Of a stretch of 64,000 nucleotides of DNA, positions 37,548-45,400 are shown in pieces; the stretch's first letter is position 1, and each line of letters opens with the position of its first letter. Origin of the DNA: Bacteroidales bacterium (GTDB taxonomy: Bacteria; Bacteroidota; Bacteroidia; Bacteroidales; F082); assembly GCA_028277395.1 (NCBI GenBank), contig JANQGJ010000080.1, positions 54,085 through 118,084 on the forward strand, read 5' to 3'. Position numbers and translations under genes: made by a program. Below the pieces are notes generated by a model, which was given only the letters and a program-made list of their open reading frames with translations, had not been told where the DNA came from and ran no database searches.

Positions 37548-37940
37548 ATGGATTCGAAAAAAATTGATTATATATTAACATATTATTGCGATCTGATGAC
37601 TGATGATGAAGCCAGAGCATGGAAACATTACACTTCTACAACAAGATTAAACTCTGTTAAAAACACTGAAGTAGTAGCAAGACGTAAAAGTTTGTACATT
37701 GACAGAGGGTGGATACTAATAAATGGTAATAAACCTGATTCTTTGAAGAAAGGTCTTGATGAATTCAAAACACATACCGCAGCAAGGATATTAAATCAAA
37801 ATCCTGATAAAGTAATATTTAATACATGTCCGGTTTGTAATGAGCTGGCAAGAACTCCAAAAGCAAGACAATGTAGACATTGTGGCTGCGATTGGCATAC
37901 TGAAAGCCTGAAATTTGGCTTTGCTAAAAACAATATTTAG
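37548..37940 (+). CDS. Small zinc-ribbon protein, function unknown
   Basis: The 130-residue protein starts at the ATG at 37548 (MDSKKIDYILTYYCDLM); a GTG five codons upstream also exists. The C-terminal third carries CPVC...CRHCGCDWH, a zinc-ribbon-like arrangement of CxxC pairs. The N-terminal part is helical and hydrophilic. No signal peptide is present. It resembles small cytoplasmic Bacteroidota proteins of the same size, but I cannot name a family. It is read from P1 and lies before the membrane-protein cassette. Confidence 0.55.
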   Translation: MDSKKIDYILTYYCDLMTDDEARAWKHYTSTTRLNSVKNTEVVARRKSLYIDRGWILINGNKPDSLKKGLDEFKTHTAARILNQNPDKVIFNTCPVCNELARTPKARQCRHCGCDWHTESLKFGFAKNNI

Positions 37941-38323
37941 CCCGATTTGTGGAAATTGATGGCTATTAGCTTAGCTTTTTACGTTACAACCATATAGCAC
38001 TGAGTTTTTATTAAGGACTGTTGTTCGTTATCCGGAATTCATGATTTTCAGAAAAATTGAAAAAAACCCGAACATTAATCCAAAATCCTTAAAGGGCACA
38101 AAATCAGATATATAAATAATTTTTGCATGCTAAAAAATACCTTTTATAGTAGATTTTTTCCTGCCTGTTCAGGGTATTGACACATGTATTTCAAGTAATT
38201 ATATTTGGATTAAAAAAACCTGATTACATACAAAGTTATTGATCATTGAAAAACTATTCTGTCAAACAGGTAAAATATTATGCAAGTTTCATTTAAGTCC
38301 AAAGCAACTCAAATTACATAAAT
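37941..38323. other. Intergenic region with promoter P2
   Basis: No gene was recognised. Promoter P2 lies at 38177-38207 and gives a leader of about 110 nt before the membrane-protein gene. Confidence 0.5.
38177..38207 (+). promoter_or_regulatory. Promoter P2, near-duplicate of P1
   Basis: TTG at 38177-38179, a 20-base spacer, and TATATTTG at 38200-38207. The upstream part TTTTTTCCTGCCTGTTCAGG and the -33 context AGGGTATTGACA match P1 at equal spacing. The two probably respond to the same factor. Confidence 0.7.
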
Positions 38324-38872
38324 ATGAATATTCTGAGTATTATTTCAATCGTACTGGCAATAATCAGTTTTATAACTATTCTTTTAACAGGATTAAAAAC
38401 TAACCTGTTGAGGGATGCAAACAAACCTACGGCTCCGTATAGCATCTCAAGATTTCAGTTTTGGGCCTGGACATTGGTAATTTGTCCCGCATTTGCTCTG
38501 AACTGGGGTTTTTCCGAAACCCATGAACCAACCTTAAATCTAACAAGTCTGATATTGCTTGGGATTCCTGCCGGGGTTACAATATCAGCCGGATTAATCG
38601 CTTCCGTACATAAATCAGTAAAGTCAGATGGTACAACAGCAAAAAGCGAACTTGATGGCAATTCATTTTGGTCAGATATACTAATGGATGATAGTGGCCA
38701 GTTTTCTGTTGGAAGGCTTCAGAATTTGATATTTACAATTGTATTTATTGGAATTTATCTATCGGGTTTCTTTTATTCGGGAATGAATTACCCTGATTTC
38801 GACGAAACATCATTTGTATTAATGGGTATTTCCGGGGGGACCTATTTGATAGGTAAAGGACAGAAGAAGTAA
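38324..38872 (+). CDS. Four-helix membrane protein with internal half-repeat, function unknown
   Basis: The 182-residue protein has about four hydrophobic segments (near 3-23, 44-66, 72-92, 133-160). Two short motifs, PYSISRFQFWAWTLVI and FSVGRLQNLIFTIVFI, each sit before a hydrophobic helix and look like an internal duplication (S-x-x-R-x-Q then aromatic). A C-terminal helix ends GKGQKK. The family is not one I can name; I know of membrane proteins with the same double motif only as hypothetical. It lies 45 bp upstream of the next small gene. Confidence 0.5.
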   Translation: MNILSIISIVLAIISFITILLTGLKTNLLRDANKPTAPYSISRFQFWAWTLVICPAFALNWGFSETHEPTLNLTSLILLGIPAGVTISAGLIASVHKSVKSDGTTAKSELDGNSFWSDILMDDSGQFSVGRLQNLIFTIVFIGIYLSGFFYSGMNYPDFDETSFVLMGISGGTYLIGKGQKK

Positions 38873-38917
38873 TTGATAAACTAAAAAATGATCTACAAAT
38901 AAAACTAGAAAAGCAGA

Positions 38918-39247
38918 ATGAATAAATGGGATAAAAGCAATAAAGCCTGTATTACATTATGGTCAACATTGTTTGGTATGCAGCAGCTTGATACCGACTT
39001 TAGGGAAAGTGGAAGCCTGAAAATGAGTGATCTTTCATTTAACAATGGATCAGAAACCAATGGTTCAGGCAATCCTGAGGCAATAGCAAACCGTCTTGAC
39101 GATGTATTATCAATAGGTACAGGTATAAAATATGAAAGTGGAATCGACAGATCAACTGCCAGATCCAATCTTAGTGCAGTTTTGTCAACGAAGGAAAACA
39201 AAGTAACAGATTTAGCGGACATAATTAAAATGACCTATGCTTTTTAG
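38918..39247 (+). CDS. Small protein of unknown function, second gene of the membrane cassette
   Basis: A 109-residue hydrophilic protein from an ATG at 38918, without signal peptide or clear motif (SETNGSGNPEAIANRLDDVL). It follows the membrane protein by 45 bp on the same strand, and is likely transcribed with it from P2. Coding character is moderate. I do not recognise it. Confidence 0.45.
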   Translation: MNKWDKSNKACITLWSTLFGMQQLDTDFRESGSLKMSDLSFNNGSETNGSGNPEAIANRLDDVLSIGTGIKYESGIDRSTARSNLSAVLSTKENKVTDLADIIKMTYAF

Positions 39248-39483
39248 AGAGCTCAGTTTAGAACATGTAAACATGATATTGTATTTTCAACACTCCTTAA
39301 CAAGATATTACTACATAAGAATCCATTTTAAAAACCTGTACAATCTCGTTTCATACCTGTTTTAAAGCATATTATAGGTCAGTTCATTATACAACCCAAT
39401 TATTAGATGATTGATTACAGGCATCAAAGTATGTGGTATTACCGGATATGAACTTACTTAATATCTGATACATACGTAAAAAA

Positions 39484-39541
39484 GTAACGGATAAGTAACT
39501 CAAAAATCAAAAGTGTAACGCTTTTGTAATGCTTTTGTTAC
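39484..39541 (+). promoter_or_regulatory. GTAACG-box array 1, candidate regulator site
   Basis: Boxes start at 39484 (GTAACG), 39495 (GTAACT), 39515 (GTAACG), 39526 (GTAATG) and 39537 (GTTACA). Spacings are 11, 20, 11 and 11 bp, so all face the same side of the helix. No consensus promoter follows within 40 bp, so its target gene is unclear. Confidence 0.6.
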
Positions 39542-40038
39542 AGCTTATACGAATTATTAATTGTTTATTCGAAAATATATAACACCAACCTTAAAACTGG
39601 TGTTAAATGTTTCAACAGATTGTACATGGAAAAAAGTATGATAGAACTTATGTATAGATCAATATATTCATATTCTTTAACTTGTGCAGCCAGGATTTAT
39701 GTTTGCGGTTTAAAAAGAATCTCCCCCTGCAATGCAATGAAGAGAATTGTACTTTCAAAAAGAGTCATATCTTTATTTTTGACAGCAATAACCAAATTTC
39801 TACCAATTATGATTCTTGTCTGATAGTAGTTTTGCATTGCTTCGGGGAGTTTTTTAGTTATTTTAATTGACGTTATCATTAGTAATGGGGGTTGATTTAC
39901 AATATAAACCAGTATGTTTCTAATGATATTTTGATGCGACATAGAAAAAGTGTACCAACTGGTATAATAATAGTCATTTCCGGCATAATTGAAATTAATT
40001 TACAGAAATCATATGATTTTGATGATATATTGGTAAAT

Positions 40039-40087
40039 GTAACGGAAAAGTAACGCTGTTTTACGATTATGAAACGCTTTAGTAATG
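40039..40087 (+). promoter_or_regulatory. GTAACG-box array 2 upstream of the first DUF4402 gene
   Basis: Boxes start at 40039 (GTAACG), 40050 (GTAACG), 40060 (TTTACG), 40071 (GAAACG) and 40082 (GTAATG), spaced 11, 10, 11 and 11 bp. The array ends 8 bp before the -33 element of the DUF4402 promoter, where an activator would be expected to bind. Confidence 0.65.
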
Positions 40088-40095
40088 CCTAAATC

Positions 40096-40127
40096 TTGTT
40101 GATTGCCAATGTGCTGGTCTATTTTTG
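40096..40127 (+). promoter_or_regulatory. Promoter of the DUF4402-usher locus
   Basis: TTG at 40096-40098 (or 40099-40101) and TATTTTTG at 40120-40127, with a spacer of 21 or 18. Transcription would begin near 40134, leaving a leader of about 20 nt. Confidence 0.6.
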
Positions 40128-40153
40128 TAAAATGTAAATAAAATTTAGAAGTT

Positions 40154-40675
40154 ATGAAAGATTATTTAAAAATCACCATTGCATTATTTATTTCAGTCAC
40201 ATTAAGTAACAATCTTTTTGCACAGGCAAGTTCAACAGCAAGTGCAAATACAACTGCTGTTATTGTAACACCAATCAGCATAACAAAAACTACTGATATG
40301 AATTTTGGTAATGTTGCAGTAAGTGCTTCAAATGCTGGTACGGTGGTATTGGCACCTGCAGGAACAAGGACAACAACAGGAGGTGTAACTCTTCCAGGTA
40401 CAATAGGAACAGTAGCTGCCGCTGCTTTTACTGTTACAGGAACTGCAAACTACACCTATGCAATAACTCTTCCAACTACTCTTACATTGGATGACAATGC
40501 ATCACACACTATGACTGTTGATAACTTCACAAGTAACCCAACACCTACAGGGACACTTGATGGGTCAGGAAGTCAAACACTTAGCGTTGGTGCAACCCTT
40601 AATGTTGGTGCAGGACAGGAAGCCGGGACTTATGAAAGTGATACTGATTTTGAGGTAACAGTTGTTTACAACTAA
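40154..40675 (+). CDS. DUF4402 secreted protein A, probable fibre subunit
   Basis: The 173-residue protein has a signal peptide ending NNLFAQA, then an all-beta body rich in Thr, Ala and Gly. It shows DUF4402 features: an ITKTTDMNFGNVAV start, the loop APAGTRTTTGGVTLPG, and the closing VGATLNVGAGQEAGTY...VTVVYN. DUF4402 proteins occur next to PapD-like chaperones and usher-like barrels in several Proteobacteria, so a pilin-like subunit is inferred, not shown. Array 2 and a promoter lie directly upstream, and the gene is first of the locus. Low-complexity composition fits an abundant polymer subunit. Confidence 0.8.
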   Translation: MKDYLKITIALFISVTLSNNLFAQASSTASANTTAVIVTPISITKTTDMNFGNVAVSASNAGTVVLAPAGTRTTTGGVTLPGTIGTVAAAAFTVTGTANYTYAITLPTTLTLDDNASHTMTVDNFTSNPTPTGTLDGSGSQTLSVGATLNVGAGQEAGTYESDTDFEVTVVYN

Positions 40676-40918
40676 TATTATTCATATCAAAGAAAACTGC
40701 ATAATCTAAATCGGGAAATAACAAGGTTAAAATTAGCTTAGTTAATAATAGGTTGTTTAGGCTTTGGGAGCAGAAATTAGTTTTAATTTAGTATGTTGTT
40801 GATTGATATTTTGTGCAGTTTTTTAAATCATTGGTTTAGATATTATGGATTTTAAGTTTTCTTGAAAAGAAAATAGAAGTAATTAAAAATTCACATCTGA
40901 AAATTATAATGTAAAACA

Positions 40919-41455
40919 ATGATGAATTACCACAGCTACTGCTTGTTTATCTTGTTATTAATGACACCTGTTATGGTAATGAAACTTAATGCCCAGGGAG
41001 TTGATATATTTTCTAAAAGCAGTAGTGCAATGGTGTCGGCAAATATTGTTATAACCTGTGAAGCCAACGAAACAAACAGGCTTGACTTCGGAAAAGTAGT
41101 AAGGGAAGTATCCCAAGGGCGTATAGAAGTATCACCAAACGGAACAAGGATTGTTGAAGGTGATCTGTCTGTTGTTAATTACGATTTCAGCCCTGCAAAA
41201 TATTCATTTTCAGGGGGAAAAGGGTCTTTCAGTAAAGTTGTACTGCCGAATACTTCCGTGATTCTTACTAACACAGATAGAACAAAAACAATGATAGTAT
41301 CAGACTGGAAGACAGAAATAAAAAAAACTACAAAAGGTAAAGATTCTGTAATAAAAGAGGTGTGTTTAGGAGCAACTTTAAATGTAAAAGATGTACAGGA
41401 GTCGCCTGCTGATTATTACTCAGGAACATATGAAATTACTTTTTTATATGATTGA
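40919..41455 (+). CDS. DUF4402-like secreted protein B, divergent
   Basis: The 178-residue protein has a signal peptide ending KLNAQG, then the DUF4402 layout in divergent form: NRLDFGKVVREV in place of the NFGNVAV segment, a SPNGTRIVEGD loop, and the end YSGTYEITFLYD. Sequence outside these motifs differs much from A and C. A 243-bp gap to A and a 123-bp gap to the chaperone gene suggest a separate or weakened cotranscription. A minor subunit, adaptor or assembly starter is possible; nothing fixes this. Confidence 0.72.
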   Translation: MMNYHSYCLFILLLMTPVMVMKLNAQGVDIFSKSSSAMVSANIVITCEANETNRLDFGKVVREVSQGRIEVSPNGTRIVEGDLSVVNYDFSPAKYSFSGGKGSFSKVVLPNTSVILTNTDRTKTMIVSDWKTEIKKTTKGKDSVIKEVCLGATLNVKDVQESPADYYSGTYEITFLYD

Positions 41456-41578
41456 CTAAGTAATCATAGGTTACTTTTAAACTGCATTACAATTAGGATA
41501 AAATACAATTTAACAGCAGAATCCCATTAGTGGGATATAGCTAAAACAGGCTTTGATAATAATTAATCTTGGTTTATT

Positions 41579-42442
41579 ATGAAAAAAGCGTATCAGCAAA
41601 ATAGTAGGTTGAGTGAAAAGTTCAATGTAAGACCTTTTATTGTTTTCATTGTATTACTTTTTGTAATTGTTGAAGTATCAGCTCAGGGGGGCCTGTTAAT
41701 AACCCCGCGTCGGGTTGTTTTTGACGGAACTTCAAGTACCCAGAAGCTTAACCTTGCAAATACCGGAGATGAAAGATCAACCTACATAGTTTCTTTTGTT
41801 CAATATCGAATGACAGAATCAGGAGAATTTGAATTAATAGAAGAACCTGACCCAGGACAACACTTTGCCGATAAACACCTTCGACTGTATCCCAGGAAAG
41901 TTACACTTGAACCTCGTGAAGCACAGATGATAAAAGTCCAGGTGAGAAACTATAAGGTGCTTGAAGATGGAGAATACCGTTCGTATCTGTATTTCAGGTT
42001 GCAACCGGAAGTTAAACCTCTTGGTGAAGAGAATAACAATGCAGATACTAATTCGGTAACAGTAAAACTGGTACCAATTTTTGGTATCTCTGTCCCGGTG
42101 ATAATAAAAAAGGGAGAATCTACCACAGAGATTACAATAACAGATATTGAACTGGATAATACTACCGATACAGTTCCGGTTTTAACAATGAAAATTAATC
42201 GTACAGGTAACATGTCAGCTTATGGTGATATTGAAGTTGATTTTGTGGGAATTGACAATAAGAGAAAACAGGTAGCAGTTGTAAGAGGACTTGCTGTTTA
42301 CACACCTAATAATCACAGGATATTCAGTTTAAGTCTTGATAAGGATACAGATTATATTAACGGAGAACTACAGGTAAAATATAAAAACAGATCAGATTTG
42401 AAAAGAGAGATAATAGCTGAATCTGTTCTGAAACTGGAATAG
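41579..42442 (+). CDS. PapD-like periplasmic chaperone of the DUF4402 locus
   Basis: The 287-residue protein has a signal anchor/peptide ending VEVSAQ and two immunoglobulin-like domains. The N-terminal domain has PRRVVFDGTSSTQKLNLANTGD and YIVSFVQYRMTESGEFE, and the LRLYPRKVTLEPREAQMIKVQVR stretch that corresponds to the F1-G1 region which donates a strand to subunits. GEYRSYLYF and FGISVPVIIKKG close the domain. In chaperone-usher systems such a protein captures subunits in the periplasm by donor-strand complementation and brings them to the usher. It lies 24 bp before the large adhesin gene, with DUF4402 genes on both sides. Confidence 0.82.
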   Translation: MKKAYQQNSRLSEKFNVRPFIVFIVLLFVIVEVSAQGGLLITPRRVVFDGTSSTQKLNLANTGDERSTYIVSFVQYRMTESGEFELIEEPDPGQHFADKHLRLYPRKVTLEPREAQMIKVQVRNYKVLEDGEYRSYLYFRLQPEVKPLGEENNNADTNSVTVKLVPIFGISVPVIIKKGESTTEITITDIELDNTTDTVPVLTMKINRTGNMSAYGDIEVDFVGIDNKRKQVAVVRGLAVYTPNNHRIFSLSLDKDTDYINGELQVKYKNRSDLKREIIAESVLKLE

Positions 42443-42466
42443 AAAAATCGTATTTATTTAGTTAAA

Positions 42467-45400
42467 ATGAGTTTTTCAACCATGATATGCGAAAAAAAAA
42501 GGAGATGTATCAGTTTGCCTTGTAAAGTTTGCGGAATTGGTCACCGATTTATGAAACTGGCAGTATTGGTATGTCTTTCTTTTTTTTACATGTTTACGAA
42601 CTCACAAACAATAGTCTGGCAGGAAGATTTTACATATCCGGATGGAACGATCCAGGGTAGTGGTACCCCTCCGAAATGGACTCGTGACGTTTCTGCCTGT
42701 ACATTCTCAAACCAAAATGATTATTTCGAAGTAAAATCAGGGCAAATGGAAGGTCGCGATCTGGATGGAGAAGCTGTCTGGATCTCAGAATCAATTGATA
42801 TTTCAAATTATTCTTCTGTTTGTATTAGTACTGATGTATCAATGGGTGGTCGAATGGAACCAGGAGATTACATTCGTTTTTATTATAAAATTGATGGAGG
42901 TACTGAAATATTATTTTCACAAAATGGTGATATTTCAGATGATTTTTCACCACTGGTTGCATCCCAATCAGGTTTGATCGGTACAAATCTGGTCATAGTA
43001 GTAAGGATGTATAATAACGGTGGAATGGAAATACACAGGTTTGACAACATGGTCGTGTTTGAACCAATTGCCGGGGATTTTTGTAATAATGCAATAATAA
43101 TTAATGAAGTTGATGATCTGCTTTTTAATACGTTAGCTTCTACTGTGAGCTGGAAGAATCCAGGTTGTGGTGGAACCACAGATCCTGTAGATCTTTGGTA
43201 TGCATATACTGCAACAGAAACAGGTTTGGCAACCATAGATCTTTGTGGAAGTAGCTTTGATACGCGTCTTGCGGTTTGGGATGCATGCTCAGGTAATGTT
43301 TTGGGATGCAATGATAACAATAATGCATGTGGACCAGGGTCTTCACAATCCATAATCACAATGGATGTTACATCAGGAATTACATATTATATACAGGTTG
43401 GAGGCAATGATGCAAGCACTGGAACAGGTTATCTATCAATAAATGTTATGCCCTATCCGTCAAATGATGATTGTAATAATGCCATATCAATAGGAGAAGT
43501 TTCCAATTTACCGTTTTCAACAATTACTGCTACAGCAAGTGGAGTAAATCCGGATTGTGGAGGGATAGTCCCAGTTGATATTTGGTACACCTATACACCA
43601 GCTTCTTCCGGAGTAGCATCAATTGATCTGTGTGGAAGTGACTATGACTCCAGGCTGGCTGTTTGGGATGCCTGTAATGGTAATCAGATTGACTGTAATG
43701 ATGATAGTGATTTTTGTGGTTCCAGTTCTTTACAATCCTATCTGGCAATTGAAGTAACTGCTGGTGTTACCTATTATATCCAGGTAGGAGGATATAGCAA
43801 TTCTACAGGATCCGGGGATTTGTCATTGTCATTAATTCCTTATCCAGTTAACGATGATTGTTCCAACGCATTACCAATTGGAGAAGTTTCGGGATTGCCA
43901 TATACAACAATTGGAGCTACAGCCGGGGGAGATAATCCGGGTTGTGGTGGAATAGTTGATCCGGTAGATATATGGTATGAATATACGGCAACAGTAACAG
44001 GTTCAGGCTCTTTCAGTTTATGCGGAAGCAATTTTAATACCAGGTTGGCAATATGGGATGCATGTGGAGGTACTGTACTTACATGTAATGATAATTCATC
44101 GGTTTGTGGTTGGGGATCACAACAATCGCATATTAGTATGGATGTGGTTTCAGGAACAACCTACTATATTCAGGTTGGAGGGAATAATGCTCTAACCGGT
44201 AGTGGTCAGTTATCAGTAGAAGTATACCCCTTTCCCGATAATGATAATTGTTTAAATGCAACAAGTATTGGAGAAGTTACGGACCTTTTGTTTTCAACGG
44301 TTGAAGCCACTGCCAGTGGTATAAGTCCTAATTGTGGAGGAACGAATCCCATTGATATCTGGTATGAATATTCACCATCAGCGTCAGGAGTGGCAAATAT
44401 TGATCTGTGTGGCAGTAGCTTTGATACCCGCCTGGCCATATGGGATGCCTGTAATGGTAATCAGATTGATTGTAATGATGATAGTGACAATTGTGGCAAT
44501 GGTTCGTATCAATCCTACCTTTCAATTAAAGTGAACTCAGGAAATGTATATTATATACAGGTTGGTGGATATAATAATACCACAGGTAATGGTGATCTTT
44601 CCATATCACTTACTCCATATGCTGAAAACAATGAATGTGTTGATGCAACACCTGTAGGTGAAATAACAGGCATGCCGTTTACACTGGATTATGCAACAGC
44701 AAGTGGATCAAATCCCGGATGTGGTGGTACAACAAACCCGGTTGATCTTTGGTATGAATATACTCCTTCCTTAACAGGACTTGCATCATTTAGTCTTTGT
44801 ATGAGTAATTTTGATACCCGGCTTGCCATATGGGATGAATGTGGAGGCAATGTATTGTCATGTAACAATAATAGTAATATTTGTTCTCCCGGATCAAAAC
44901 AGTCTTATATAGAATTAAATGTGTCCCTTGGAAACACATACATTGTTCAGGTAGGAGGAAGAAATGACAACACTGGCAGTGGTATTCTGTCGATAAATAT
45001 TTCACCATCAACTACAGGTCACTGGACAGGGAATATTGATAGTGACTGGGCTACCACCGGTAACTGGATGAATGGTACCATACCTGATGCTTCAATTGAT
45101 GCACAGATCATAAATGTTCCTCCAAACTATCCTGTAATCGATGAAACGGCATCTTGTAAAAACCTGTTAATAGATGCCGGGAATTCTGTAACTGTAGGTA
45201 CAGGAGGAGCTATTACTCTTGCAGAAAGCTGCTGGAACGATGGTGCACTGATGATTGTTGATGGATCAATGGTTATAACAGGTAACCTGAATTGTACATC
45301 TGGTTCAACAACCAGCATATCAGGAGGCAACATTATACTGGATGGCTGGTACGAAAGTGGCCCCGGAACCTCAGCGTCAGGCAAAGTGGAACTCTCAGGA

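Larger units (their letters stand above)
39248..40153. other. Long intergenic region before the DUF4402 locus with two box arrays
   Basis: No gene is supported. Two weak frames (39620-39823 plus, 39697-39942 minus) overlap each other and have no protein features. The stretch holds GTAACG-box arrays 1 and 2 and the promoter of the first DUF4402 gene. A 7-bp stem AACACCA/TGGTGTT lies near 39579-39605. Confidence 0.55.

Noticed and set aside
39620..39942. Two opposed frames of 67 and 81 codons in the gap before DUF4402 A
   Set aside because: They overlap on opposite strands, no signal, motif or start context supports either.
39484..40087. LytTR-type binding sites
   Set aside because: LytTR sites are two 9-bp repeats about 21 bp apart; these arrays have five boxes at 10-11 bp.
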